Below are positions 1 to 8,861 of a stretch of DNA of 64,000 nucleotides, one piece after another. The notes below the pieces were generated by a model, which was given only the letters and a program-made list of their open reading frames with translations, had not been told where the DNA came from and ran no database searches. The DNA is taken from contig NZ_FPKW01000004.1 in the NCBI RefSeq assembly GCF_900114875.1, positions 62,001 to 126,000 of the forward strand. Direction: 5' to 3'. The position numbers were made by a program, and so were the translations under genes. The first letter of the stretch is position 1, and every line of letters begins with the position of its first letter. This stretch comes from Chryseobacterium limigenitum. Its GTDB lineage: Bacteria > Bacteroidota > Bacteroidia > Flavobacteriales > Weeksellaceae.

Positions 1-780
1 TTAAAAGATTTATCTAAAAATAAACCGTGGATCATTATGTTAACGGTTACTGCTTTGATATTCATTACATTGGCGATGAAAGGAGGTTCGTACGTCTATT
101 ACTTTAATAATTACGTGGATGAAACGAGTTTAAAGAATTTTATTTCTCCAATTACCTCGTTTTTTGATTCTATTGGAATGAACTTTTTTGGTGAAAATGC
201 TAAGTCTGCAGGATTTGGATTATTCAATGCAGGTGGGATCATCATGATGATCGTAGGAATTACATTTTCTAAAAGATTTGCCGATAAATACGGGAAAAGA
301 GATGTGTTTATGGCATCATTATTTATCTCAACATTATTCGTTTTGGTATTTATTTTATATCCTCCAAAAGCAGTTGGAATGATGTTTTTATCACAAATTG
401 CACACGGCTTTTTCTATGGAATCAGTACCCCTGTTTTGTGGGCGATGATTGCTGATGTAGCCGATTATTCGGAATGGAAAAATAAAAGAAGAGCAACCGC
501 CATTATTTTTTCTGCGATGATGGTCGGGTTAAAAGTTGGCTTGAGCATTGGAAGCTCATTAGTTGCTTTAATTATTGGGAAATACGGCTATATTTCTACA
601 AAAGGAAATCAAAATGTCATTCAGCCGGAAACCGTTGCAGCAGGTGCTAAAATGCTGGTGAGTATATTTCCTGCTATTCCATTTTTCCTCGCTTGCGGAT
701 TGCTTTTCTTTTATAAGATCAACAAAAAATTGGAGGTTCAGATTGAAAAAGAATTAGCAGAAAGAAGAAATAAAAATTAG
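1..780 (+). CDS. GPH-family (MFS) sugar:cation symporter, 3' part
   Basis: The reading frame is open from base 1, so the gene starts outside the window; about 259 C-terminal residues are visible. They contain several hydrophobic membrane segments. A cytoplasmic loop (SKRFADKYGKRDVF) resembles the MFS/GPH loop, and a conserved AMIADVADYSEWKNKRRA stretch is typical of GPH symporters such as XynP and MelB. In this family the protein carries glycosides or oligosaccharides into the cell with a cation. It lies 4 nt upstream of a GH10 xylanase and shares its direction with GH43 and GH67 genes, so import of xylo-oligosaccharides is the likely role. Substrate is inferred from context only. Confidence 0.85.
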   Translation, partial: LKDLSKNKPWIIMLTVTALIFITLAMKGGSYVYYFNNYVDETSLKNFISPITSFFDSIGMNFFGENAKSAGFGLFNAGGIIMMIVGITFSKRFADKYGKRDVFMASLFISTLFVLVFILYPPKAVGMMFLSQIAHGFFYGISTPVLWAMIADVADYSEWKNKRRATAIIFSAMMVGLKVGLSIGSSLVALIIGKYGYISTKGNQNVIQPETVAAGAKMLVSIFPAIPFFLACGLLFFYKINKKLEVQIEKELAERRNKN

Positions 781-784
781 AAAC

Positions 785-1900
785 ATGAAACGTATTATTT
801 TATTTGGCTTAATGACTTTGGCAGTTTCAAATGTAAATGCTCAAAAGTCTGATATTTCTTTAAAAAAAGCTTTTCAGGATAAATTCTATATCGGAACGAC
901 GATGAATCTTGAACAAATTCATGGAACAGATCAAAAATCAATAGATATTATTAAGAAACAGTTCAGTTCTATTGTGGCTGAAAACTGTATGAAAAGTATG
1001 TATCTACAACCTCAGGAAGGGAAATTTTTCTTCGATGATGCCGATAAATTCGTTGAGTTCGGAGAGAAAAACGAGATGTTTATCATTGGTCACACGCTGA
1101 TCTGGCATTCCCAGGTTCCCGATTGGTTTTTTGTTGATAAAAACGGTAAAAATGTTTCTCCTGAAGTCTTAAAACAGAGAATGAAAAACCACATTACAAC
1201 CATTGTTTCACGATACAAAGGAAGAGTAAAAGGTTGGGATGTTGTGAATGAAGCGATTATGGAAGACGGTTCTTACCGAAAATCTAAGTTTTACGAAATT
1301 TTAGGGGAAGAATTTATTCCATTAGCCTTCAAATATGCTCAGGAAGCCGATCCAGAAGCAGAATTATATTACAACGATTATAATGAATGGTATCCTGAAA
1401 AAGTAAAAACGGTCACTCAAATAGTTCAAAATTTAAAATCAAAAGGAATCCGGATCGACGGAGTGGGAATGCAGGCCCATGTCGGAATGGATTCACCCTC
1501 AATCAACGAATATGAAGAAGCAATTGTTGCCTATTCCGAAAGTGGAGTAAAAGTAAATATTACCGAATTGGATATCAGCGCACTTCCTTCACCGTGGGGA
1601 ACTTCTGCAAATATTGCGGATAAAGTTGAATATGACGAAAAAATGAACCCTTATAAAAAAGGTCTTCCGGCTGATGTACAATCAAAATGGGAAAACCGGT
1701 ATCTTGATTTCTTTCAATTATTTTTAAAACATAAAAAGGACATCAGAAGAGTAACATTATGGGGCTTAACGGATTCTCAATCCTGGAAAAATGATTTCCC
1801 CATAAAAGGCAGAACAGATTACCCATTATTATTTGACCGTCAGTACAAAGCAAAACCTATTTTCGAAAAAATAATAAAACTATCAACAGAAATTAAATAG
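785..1900 (+). CDS. Endo-1,4-beta-xylanase, GH10
   Basis: A 371-residue enzyme with an N-terminal signal peptide (about residues 1-20, ending VNAQ). It has the GH10 TIM-barrel signature: GHTLIWH near residue 102, WDVVNEA with acid/base Glu156, and ITELDIS with nucleophile Glu261. The family hydrolyses internal beta-1,4 bonds of xylan with retention. The protein is a single catalytic domain without a carbohydrate-binding module or type IX sorting tail, so a periplasmic or outer-membrane-proximal location is plausible. It follows the symporter by 4 nt, which suggests co-transcription. Confidence 0.95.
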   Translation: MKRIILFGLMTLAVSNVNAQKSDISLKKAFQDKFYIGTTMNLEQIHGTDQKSIDIIKKQFSSIVAENCMKSMYLQPQEGKFFFDDADKFVEFGEKNEMFIIGHTLIWHSQVPDWFFVDKNGKNVSPEVLKQRMKNHITTIVSRYKGRVKGWDVVNEAIMEDGSYRKSKFYEILGEEFIPLAFKYAQEADPEAELYYNDYNEWYPEKVKTVTQIVQNLKSKGIRIDGVGMQAHVGMDSPSINEYEEAIVAYSESGVKVNITELDISALPSPWGTSANIADKVEYDEKMNPYKKGLPADVQSKWENRYLDFFQLFLKHKKDIRRVTLWGLTDSQSWKNDFPIKGRTDYPLLFDRQYKAKPIFEKIIKLSTEIK

Positions 1901-1905
1901 AATTA

Positions 1906-1997
1906 AAATTTGCGCTCTTAGCTAAGTGAAACGCCTTTGCGAACTTAAAATATTCTCAATATTAATAAAGAAAACTTTGCGCCCTTTGCGTTAAAAA
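1906..1997. repeat. GCG-rich intergenic repeat, related to the 6886-7038 element
   Basis: The spacer between the GH10 and GH43 genes carries repeated TTTGCG words: TTTGCGCTC near 1909, CCTTTGCGAACTT near 1932 and CTTTGCGCCCTTTGCG near 1975. The same vocabulary occurs in the longer palindromic element at 6886-7038. It is probably a member of a small dispersed non-coding family. No function is visible. Confidence 0.5.
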
Positions 1998-2024
1998 AAG
2001 ACACTTAAAATATAAAATTTAAAA

Positions 2025-2993
2025 ATGAACAAATCAAAATACCTATTCCCAAAAGACTTCATGGCAGATCCATCCGTACACGTTTTTGAGGGAAAACTCT
2101 ATATTTATCCATCCCACGACAGAGAAAGCGGAATTGAAGAAAACGACAACGGCGATCATTTTGATATGAATGACTATCATGTTTTTTCTCTGGATGATGT
2201 TGAAAACGGAGAAATTACAGATCACGGAGTTGCTCTTTCTGTGAAAGATATTCCATGGTCGGGTCGACAGTTGTGGGATTGTGATGTGGCTTTCAAAAAC
2301 GGTAAATATTACATGTATTTTCCTTTAAAAGACAAAAACGATATCTTCAGAATTGGGGTAGCGGTGAGCGATAAACCTTTCGGACCTTTTATTCCTGAAA
2401 AACATCCGATGATGGGAAGCTATAGCATTGATCCCTGTATTTTCGAAGAAAACGGAAAACATTATATGTATTTCGGTGGAATTTGGGGCGGACAATTACA
2501 ACGTTACCGAAATAATAAAGCATTGGAATCTGCTGTAATTCCACATGAAGACGAGCCTGCAATTCCGTCAAAAATAGCTTTGTTAAGTGATGATATGCTG
2601 GAATTTGCAGAAGAGCCAAAAGATATTTTAATTCTTGATAAAAACGGAAATCCTTTACTTCACGGCAATGAAAATCGCTTTTTCGAAGCTTCATGGATGC
2701 ATAAATACAATGGGAAATATTACTTTTCCTATTCAACAGGCGACACACATTTGTTGTGTTATGCCATCGGGGATAATCCGTACGGACCGTTTACCTATCA
2801 AGGTGTAATTCTGACTCCGGTTGTGGGTTGGACAACCCATCACAGCATTGTTGAATTCAAAGGAAAGTGGTATTTATTTTTTCATGATTCCGTTCCAAGT
2901 GGCGGAAGAACGTGGCTTCGAAGTATGAAAGTTGTTGAATTGGAATATAATGAGGACGGAACTTTCAAAACAATTGAAGGCTTGGATAAATAA
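2025..2993 (+). CDS. GH43-family glycosidase (beta-xylosidase/arabinofuranosidase type)
   Basis: A 322-residue five-bladed beta-propeller glycosidase. The three expected acidic residues can be placed: base Asp15 in MADPSVHV, pKa-tuning Asp136 in YSIDPCIF and general acid Glu221 in FFEASWMHKY. There is no signal peptide, so it probably acts in the cytoplasm on imported short xylo- or arabinoxylo-oligosaccharides. It lies between GH10 and GH67 genes on the same strand, about 125 nt after the xylanase. Exact specificity (xylosidase, arabinofuranosidase or both) cannot be told from sequence alone. Confidence 0.9.
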   Translation: MNKSKYLFPKDFMADPSVHVFEGKLYIYPSHDRESGIEENDNGDHFDMNDYHVFSLDDVENGEITDHGVALSVKDIPWSGRQLWDCDVAFKNGKYYMYFPLKDKNDIFRIGVAVSDKPFGPFIPEKHPMMGSYSIDPCIFEENGKHYMYFGGIWGGQLQRYRNNKALESAVIPHEDEPAIPSKIALLSDDMLEFAEEPKDILILDKNGNPLLHGNENRFFEASWMHKYNGKYYFSYSTGDTHLLCYAIGDNPYGPFTYQGVILTPVVGWTTHHSIVEFKGKWYLFFHDSVPSGGRTWLRSMKVVELEYNEDGTFKTIEGLDK

Positions 2994-3000
2994 CCATCAA

Positions 3001-3084
3001 TTCCATAGAACCCGAAGGGTTCAATATCAATAGCCTTAGGTGAAACCTATGGAATAAATATCAATTAACGTAGGGAAAACCTAC
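3001..3084. repeat. Tandem short hairpins between GH43 and GH67 genes
   Basis: Three small palindromes lie in a row: GAACCCGAAGGGTTC (about 3008-3022), CCTTAGGTGAAACCTATGG (about 3034-3052) and GTAGGGAAAACCTAC (3070-3084). An outer pair, TTCCATAG (3001-3008) and CTATGGAA (3047-3054), encloses the first two. This is a REP-like structured spacer that could stabilise or partly terminate the transcript between the two glycosidase genes. Confidence 0.55.
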
Positions 3085-3101
3085 AGTCAAAACCATTTCA
3101 A

Positions 3102-5138
3102 ATGCAAAATTTCCGTATTTATATTATCGCTTTTCTTCTATTTCCGCTAAGTTTTTTTGCAGAAGACGGCAGTCAATTATGGCTTCGTTTCCCCAATGTT
3201 AAAAACGGAATTTCATCGGATAAAATCATTTCAAAAGGTAAAAACCCAACGCTTGAAATTGCCAAAAAAGAATTAAGAACGTATTGGCAAGGTCAGGCTG
3301 TAGAACTTCGTACGGAAAAATCTTTGAAACATCTTAAAGACGGTTACACCATTAAATCAAATTCAGATAAAATCATTATTTCTGCAGCTAAAGAAACCGG
3401 TTTACTGTACGCAGTTTATCATATTCTAAGACTTCAACAGACAAAATCTGATGTTAATTATTTAAACATAACAGAAAAACCATCGTATGACGTTAGAATT
3501 CTGAATCATTGGGACAATCTGGACGGAAGTGTAGAACGAGGTTACGCGGGAAAGTCGCTTTGGAAATGGGAAGATTTACCGAATAAAATTTCGCCTAGAT
3601 ATGAAGAATATGCTAGAGCTAATGCGTCAATTGGAATTAATTCTGTTGTATTGAATAATGTGAACGCTTCTCCAAATATGCTCAGAACAGATTATCTTCA
3701 AAAGGTAAAAGTTCTGGCAGACATTTTCAGACCATATGGAATAAAAGTGTATTTATCAGTCAATTTTTCTTCCCCAAAAGTACTGGGCGGACTGGAAAAT
3801 TCAGATCCTTTAAATAAAAATGTTCAAAATTGGTGGAAGGATAAAGCATCAGAAATCTATACATTGATTCCCGATTTTGGTGGTTTTTTGGTGAAAGCCA
3901 ACTCGGAAGGGCAACCCGGACCGCAGGATTATGGAAGAACCCACGCCGATGGTGCCAATATGATGGCTGATATCTTGAAACCGTTTGGCGGAATCGTCAT
4001 GTGGCGCGCTTTTGTGTACAGTCCGAGCAAAGAAGATCGTGCAAAACAGGCTTATTTGGAATTTCTTCCTTTAGACGGAAAATTCAGAGATAATGTCATT
4101 GTTCAAATTAAAAACGGGCCGATTGATTTTCAACCTCGTGAACCATTTAATCCATTATTTGGAGCGTTGAAAAAGACTTCGGAAATGGCCGAATTTCAGA
4201 TCACTCAGGAATATTTAGGGTTTTCAAATCACTTGGTTTTTCTGGCTCCCTTGTTTAAAGAAACGCTGGAAAGTGATACGTATGCTGATGGAAAAGGTTC
4301 AACCGTAGCCAAAATTACAGATGGAAGTGTAAGGAATAATAAGATAACAGCCATTGCGGGCGTTGCCAATATCGGTGAAGATGCGAACTGGACAGGAAAT
4401 ATCTTCGCCCAAGCCAATTGGTACGCTTTCGGAAGATTAGCATGGAATCATGAATTAACTTCAGAACAAATCGCTGATGAATGGATCAAAATGACTTTTA
4501 CGAATGATCAGAAATTCGTGAATCCTGTGAAAGAAATGATGCTTACATCCAGAGAAACTGCGGTAGATTATATGATGCCGCTCGGTTTGCATCATATTTT
4601 TGCATTCGACCATCATTATGGGCCCGAACCTTGGGGAGATATTCCGGGCGGAAGACCGGATTGGATGCCTGTTTATTATCACAAAGCTGATGAAAATGGA
4701 GTAGGATTCGACAGAACAAACACAGGAAGCAATGCTGTTTCGCAATATTTTTCACCATTAAATAATACGTTCGGAAATATAGAAGCCTGTCCGGAAAATC
4801 TTCTTCTTTGGTTTCATCATGTTCCGTGGAATTACAAAATGAAAGACGGAAAAACGTTGTGGGAAGAATTGTGTTTTAAATATGATTCTGGTGTAAAAAA
4901 TGTTCGGGAATATCAGAAAATTTGGGACAAAATGGAACCTTATGTTGATGCTGAACGATTTAAACAGATTCAGTCAAAACTAAAAATTCAGTCGAAAGAT
5001 GCCGTTTGGTGGAAAGATGCTTGTCTGTTGTATTTCCAGACGTTTTCAAAAATGCGGATTCCGTATGATATTGAAAGGCCTATTCATGAATTGGATGATC
5101 TGAAAAAGATAAAACTAGATCTTAAACATCATAATTAG
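3102..5138 (+). CDS. Alpha-glucuronidase, GH67
   Basis: A 678-residue protein with an N-terminal signal peptide (about residues 1-20). It has the GH67 layout: an N-terminal beta domain, a central TIM barrel and a helical C-terminal domain. Motifs matching the known catalytic acids are visible: Glu in KANSEGQPGP, Asp in GPIDFQ and Glu in ITQEYLG. The family removes 4-O-methyl-glucuronic acid from the non-reducing end of xylo-oligosaccharides made by GH10 enzymes, which fits the GH10 gene upstream. Length agrees with the family. It is the last gene of the xylan cluster and is followed by a hairpin terminator. Confidence 0.95.
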   Translation: MQNFRIYIIAFLLFPLSFFAEDGSQLWLRFPNVKNGISSDKIISKGKNPTLEIAKKELRTYWQGQAVELRTEKSLKHLKDGYTIKSNSDKIIISAAKETGLLYAVYHILRLQQTKSDVNYLNITEKPSYDVRILNHWDNLDGSVERGYAGKSLWKWEDLPNKISPRYEEYARANASIGINSVVLNNVNASPNMLRTDYLQKVKVLADIFRPYGIKVYLSVNFSSPKVLGGLENSDPLNKNVQNWWKDKASEIYTLIPDFGGFLVKANSEGQPGPQDYGRTHADGANMMADILKPFGGIVMWRAFVYSPSKEDRAKQAYLEFLPLDGKFRDNVIVQIKNGPIDFQPREPFNPLFGALKKTSEMAEFQITQEYLGFSNHLVFLAPLFKETLESDTYADGKGSTVAKITDGSVRNNKITAIAGVANIGEDANWTGNIFAQANWYAFGRLAWNHELTSEQIADEWIKMTFTNDQKFVNPVKEMMLTSRETAVDYMMPLGLHHIFAFDHHYGPEPWGDIPGGRPDWMPVYYHKADENGVGFDRTNTGSNAVSQYFSPLNNTFGNIEACPENLLLWFHHVPWNYKMKDGKTLWEELCFKYDSGVKNVREYQKIWDKMEPYVDAERFKQIQSKLKIQSKDAVWWKDACLLYFQTFSKMRIPYDIERPIHELDDLKKIKLDLKHHN

Positions 5139-5146
5139 GAAAAAAA

Positions 5147-5193
5147 TTGAGGCAACTCATTCTTCGTGATTTAAAAAAGAAAAGTTGCCTCAA
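5147..5193 (+). terminator. Hairpin after the GH67 gene
   Basis: TTGAGGCAACT (5147-5157) pairs with AGTTGCCTCAA (5183-5193), an 11-bp stem about 9 nt after the GH67 stop codon. The loop is long (25 nt) and A-rich. It probably ends the xylan-use transcript. There is no strong T run, so it may act in both directions or only stabilise the 3' end. Confidence 0.55.
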
Positions 5194-5259
5194 TAAATTG
5201 ATTGTACGTAAAATTTTAACTCCAATATAAATACGAAAAATAAAGGAATCCTCTTAATT

Positions 5260-5856
5260 TTAGTTAAGAGTAACTATTTTGTTAAAAACATTTCCCTTTT
5301 CCTCAACACTGATGATGTATCTGTCAGAAGTTTTAGGATCGAGATCAAAAGTCATATTAAGTTCTCCGTTAGCTGTATTTTTTGTTGTATTGTAATAAAC
5401 ATTTCCTGCAAAATCAGATACAGAAATAGTTGCGCTGTTTTTCAAACCCGAAAGATGAAGTTGTGCCATATTCCCTGAAATTATGTATTCAGGTTTATTA
5501 ATTTCTGAAAATGGAGTTTTTTCAATCTCAACTTTGTTGTTATAACTGATGTTTATTTTATATTTTTCAATTTTCTGATCAGATTCTGCAACCAGATAAT
5601 AAGTTCCGGATTCCAGGTCTTTCAGATCATAAGATTTTGTTACATTATTTTCACTTTCCAATTTTTCAGAAAATAATTCTCCGTAAGCATCATTGTAGAT
5701 AACTAAGGATATGTTTTTTCCATTCAGAACGTCAAAACTTATAGTTTTTGCTTCTGTTGTTTTAATTGAAAGAGAAAAATCCCTGTCTTTACTCATCAAG
5801 CTTGCCGAGATAAATAGAGACCCTACGAGAAAAGCAGATTTTAATAATTTATTCAT
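5260..5856 (-). CDS. Secreted beta-rich protein of unknown function
   Basis: A 198-residue protein with a clear signal peptide (MNKLLKSAFLVGSLFISASL). The rest is polar with alternating beta-strand patterns, and includes segments like TYYLVAESD and YIISVEEKGN that resemble two small beta-sandwich repeats found in secreted Bacteroidota proteins. No catalytic motif is seen. It is convergent with the GH67 gene and divergent from the AraC regulator at 6000. The name is descriptive only. Confidence 0.75.
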   Translation of the reverse strand: MNKLLKSAFLVGSLFISASLMSKDRDFSLSIKTTEAKTISFDVLNGKNISLVIYNDAYGELFSEKLESENNVTKSYDLKDLESGTYYLVAESDQKIEKYKINISYNNKVEIEKTPFSEINKPEYIISGNMAQLHLSGLKNSATISVSDFAGNVYYNTTKNTANGELNMTFDLDPKTSDRYIISVEEKGNVFNKIVTLN

Positions 5857-5999
5857 AATGATAAGTTTTATACTGCAAATGTATAACAGGTAATTGGCTT
5901 AATCTACAATACAATTTTCATATATATGTTCTATATTAACTTTAAAATCATTTAATTGTGAATTAATTGTTAATTTTGTGCATGAATTAATTTGTTAAA

Positions 6000-6872
6000 A
6001 TGAAACATTCACATCCAGCCTTTGAAGCGGTGAAGCCCAATATTGGAAGCAGTTTCACAAGTCTGAAATTTTTCCGGAATGAAAATATCAAATCTCATGT
6101 ATGGCATTATCATCCTGAGGTTGAGTTAATTTTTGTTTGCGGAGGTTCGGGAAAAAGGCAGATTGGGAGTAATATTTCCTATTTTTCGGATGGAGATCTT
6201 GTGTTGATGGGAAGCAATTTGCCACATTGCGGAATGACCAATGAAAATACGAATAACGATTACGAAATGGTCATTCAGTTTAAACCTGATTTTTTGGGCG
6301 AAACCATTTGGGAACTGCCTGAAATGCATAGAATTGCCCAATTACTCGAAAGGTCAAAAGCCGGCATTGTATTTTCGGAAAATATCAAGAAAAGCATCGG
6401 TAAAAAGATTGTGGAAATGTATGAATCTTCTTCTTTGGAAAGGCTTGTCAAGTTTATAGAAATACTTGACACATTGGCTTCTACTCAGGATTACAGGATT
6501 TTAAATGCAGGAAAATATTACTTGCAAACGCAGGTTGAAGATAATGAAAGGATCAACCTTATTTTCAATTATGTGAAGGATCATTTTAAGGAACAAATTA
6601 CTTTGGAAGAAATTTCTGAACTGGCGAATATGAGAGTCCCGTCTTTCTGCCGTTATTTTAAAAAGATCACCAACAAGACTTTCACTCAGTTTGTCAATGA
6701 ATACAGGATTACCCATTCATTAAAACTGTTGGCGGAAAAACCGATGAGCATTACTGAAGTTTGTTTTGAATCGGGTTTCAATAATTTCAGTTATTTTAAT
6801 AAAACGTTTAAGGAATATATTCAGAAAAGCCCGTCACAATACAGAAAAGAGTTTAATTTTTTTATGGAATAA
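6000..6872 (+). CDS. AraC-family transcriptional regulator
   Basis: 290 residues. The N-terminal half is a cupin-like sensor domain: HVWHYHPEVELIFV contains the usual histidines and is followed by GDLVLMGSNLPH. The C-terminal hundred residues carry two helix-turn-helix units, TLEEISELANMRVPSFCRYF and ITEVCFESGFNNFSYFNKTF, then the typical SPSQYRKEF ending. It is divergent from the secreted-protein gene. Its place next to glycosidases suggests a sugar-responsive activator, but the ligand and targets are unknown. Confidence 0.9.
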   Translation: MKHSHPAFEAVKPNIGSSFTSLKFFRNENIKSHVWHYHPEVELIFVCGGSGKRQIGSNISYFSDGDLVLMGSNLPHCGMTNENTNNDYEMVIQFKPDFLGETIWELPEMHRIAQLLERSKAGIVFSENIKKSIGKKIVEMYESSSLERLVKFIEILDTLASTQDYRILNAGKYYLQTQVEDNERINLIFNYVKDHFKEQITLEEISELANMRVPSFCRYFKKITNKTFTQFVNEYRITHSLKLLAEKPMSITEVCFESGFNNFSYFNKTFKEYIQKSPSQYRKEFNFFME

Positions 6873-6885
6873 ATTTTGGTTGGAG

Positions 6886-7038
6886 AATCGCAAAGGCGCA
6901 ACGGGCAAAAAACGATGTAAAATTTAAGGCGCAAGAAAATCGAAGATTTTCAGCAAGTATAAACATTACAAATTTTATCGTAGATGAAATCCTTGCGCCT
7001 TAAAAACAGTGTTTAAAACAATTTGCGCCTTTGCGATT
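6886..7038. repeat. Nested palindromic (MITE-like) intergenic element
   Basis: A 153-bp element has perfect 16-nt terminal inverted repeats, AATCGCAAAGGCGCAA (6886-6901) and TTGCGCCTTTGCGATT (7023-7038). A second inner pair is TTAAGGCGCAAG (6924-6935) and CTTGCGCCTTAA (6992-7003). Between them lie further complementary words. No open frame is seen inside. It looks like a miniature palindromic element that could form a long cruciform or RNA hairpin. It is related by sequence words to the spacer at 1906-1997. Confidence 0.7.
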
Positions 7039-7156
7039 GACTAACTATGAAATAAAAAAACGTTATCATAAAAAAAGAATAAAAGCGCTTAGAAATTAAA
7101 AATTTAAAAATGAATTCAGTAGTTTTATACCTGAAATCTGCGGATAGATTAGCATT

Positions 7157-7957
7157 ATGAAAGATATTAAATTAATTGTAACCGATATGGACGGAACATT
7201 TCTGAACTCTTCACACGAAGTAGGTCCTGAGTTTCCTGAAATTTATGAAGAACTGAAAAAAAGGAATATTTTATTCGTTCCTGCGAGCGGAAGACAGATG
7301 TTGGGGATCACCAAATATTTTGGAGATATTGAGAATGAAATGGCTTTTATTGCAGAGAATGGGGGCTATATGATCTACAAAAATGAAGAATTATTTGCAG
7401 ATAAACTAGGGTCGGAATATGTTGCTGAAATCATCAGTACAATACGTAATATTCCTGGGGCAACGGCTGTGTTGTCGGGGAAGAAAAAAGCATATTACGA
7501 AACGGATAATCAGGGTTTTGTAGATTATATTTCACAATTTTATACAGGAAATGAAAGGGTTGAAGATTTGACGCAGGCGTTGGATGACAGTGTTTTTAAA
7601 ATTGCTGTTTATCATCCCGAAGGTTCAGAAGAGCATTTGTATCCTTTTTTAAAGCAATTTGAAAAGTATGATCTTGAAGTTGTAGTTTCAGGTCAGTATT
7701 GGCTGGATATTATGAATAAAAATATCAATAAAGGAAATGCGTTGGAGAAACTTCAGAAAGTATTGAATATCACTCCCGAACAAACCATGGTTTTTGGAGA
7801 TTATATGAATGATATTGAGATGCTTAAAAAAGCACATTTCTCTTATGCAATGAAAAATGCGCATCCTTCCGTAAAAGAAGCTGCAAGTTTCGAAGCCTGT
7901 TCTAATGATAATTTTGGAGTGTTGGAAACAATTAAAAGTTATTTGAATAATAATTAA
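7157..7957 (+). CDS. Cof-type HAD-superfamily phosphatase
   Basis: 266 residues, the usual size for Cof/YidA hydrolases. Motif I is VTDMDGTFLN near the N-terminus (nucleophile and acid/base Asp), motif II is the Ser in PASGR, and the C-terminal motif is FGDYMNDIEML with metal-binding Asp residues. The middle of the protein is the type IIB cap. The family removes phosphate from sugar phosphates and other small molecules in the cytoplasm. A 16-codon frame (7110-7160) overlaps its start as ATGA but looks too short to matter. Confidence 0.9.
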   Translation: MKDIKLIVTDMDGTFLNSSHEVGPEFPEIYEELKKRNILFVPASGRQMLGITKYFGDIENEMAFIAENGGYMIYKNEELFADKLGSEYVAEIISTIRNIPGATAVLSGKKKAYYETDNQGFVDYISQFYTGNERVEDLTQALDDSVFKIAVYHPEGSEEHLYPFLKQFEKYDLEVVVSGQYWLDIMNKNINKGNALEKLQKVLNITPEQTMVFGDYMNDIEMLKKAHFSYAMKNAHPSVKEAASFEACSNDNFGVLETIKSYLNNN

Positions 7958-7997
7958 AGTTCAATTTTTTCTTAGATCTAAATTTGAGCAAAATATT

Positions 7998-8861
7998 TTA
8001 GATTAATTTTTTGAAATTCCGGAAAGTTTCTATAACTCCTTTTGGTTTTTCATTTTCAAAAATATTTGATTGATACACTCTTTCAAATGTTTCGGCAGTT
8101 CCTGATGCGATAATGTTGGGTAAGTTTTCACTTTTTAGCATTTTGGTCAAGCCATTCATTTCATCAATTCTCCTTAAGATATGCCGTGGATAGGTTGGGG
8201 TAGTTTTTATAAGATCCTGATACGTTCCGGGGAGGAAATCCTGAAGACTTTCATTCAGTTCATCAAGGATTCCGAAATGGGCAGCGGCTGTCATTGTTTC
8301 AAAAAATAAGGCATTTATTCCTTTATTTACCATCGAAAACAACAATTTATAAGCTGATGCTGCTTCTGTTTTCTCACCGGCATCTTTTATCTTGAAAACT
8401 TTTCCAAAAAGATCCAAGAAAAGATTTCTATGCATTCCGCTTACAACCAAAACTCCATTTTCAGGAATATCTTTGGAGGCTCCCATGACAGCACCGTTAA
8501 CAAATTTGATGTTTGCTGATAAAAGCAATTCTTCAATAGATAAAGCCATTGTGGGAGTATTAGAATTTAAATCAATATAAATTGGACGGTTTGAAGTATT
8601 TTTTAAACACGAAATAATATTTTCAGCAAGTTTTATACTTCCTTCCGGACTTGTAAGAGAAAGAATTACATGAGCTTGTTCCACTGTATTTTGAAGTGAA
8701 CCAGCATCTTCAATCCCTGCATCCTTAATATTTTGTAGCGTTTTCTCAGATCTTCCTTCTCCGGAAGTGATTACTTTAAAGTTACTTTTTATAAGTGCTT
8801 TTGCTATTTGAGTTCCCATATCTCCCGGAGAAAGTAGGGCAATTACAGGCTGAGTCTGCAT
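7998..8861 (-). CDS. NAD(P)-binding dehydrogenase, 3-hydroxyisobutyrate dehydrogenase/DUF1932-like
   Basis: 287 residues. The N-terminus is a Rossmann fold (ALLSPGDMGTQIAKALI) whose glycine motif has Asp in place of the second usual Gly. Later segments ILSLTSPEGS and FVNGAVMGASKDIPENG resemble the 3-hydroxyisobutyrate dehydrogenase superfamily. The C-terminal helical part looks like the DUF1932 domain found with such proteins. Substrate is unknown. It is convergent with the HAD gene and stands alone. Confidence 0.75.
   Translation of the reverse strand: MQTQPVIALLSPGDMGTQIAKALIKSNFKVITSGEGRSEKTLQNIKDAGIEDAGSLQNTVEQAHVILSLTSPEGSIKLAENIISCLKNTSNRPIYIDLNSNTPTMALSIEELLLSANIKFVNGAVMGASKDIPENGVLVVSGMHRNLFLDLFGKVFKIKDAGEKTEAASAYKLLFSMVNKGINALFFETMTAAAHFGILDELNESLQDFLPGTYQDLIKTTPTYPRHILRRIDEMNGLTKMLKSENLPNIIASGTAETFERVYQSNIFENEKPKGVIETFRNFKKLI

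Noticed and set aside
7110..7160. 16-codon frame overlapping the HAD gene start as ATGA
   Set aside because: Too short to support as a gene and no similarity recognised; the HAD start is convincing without it.
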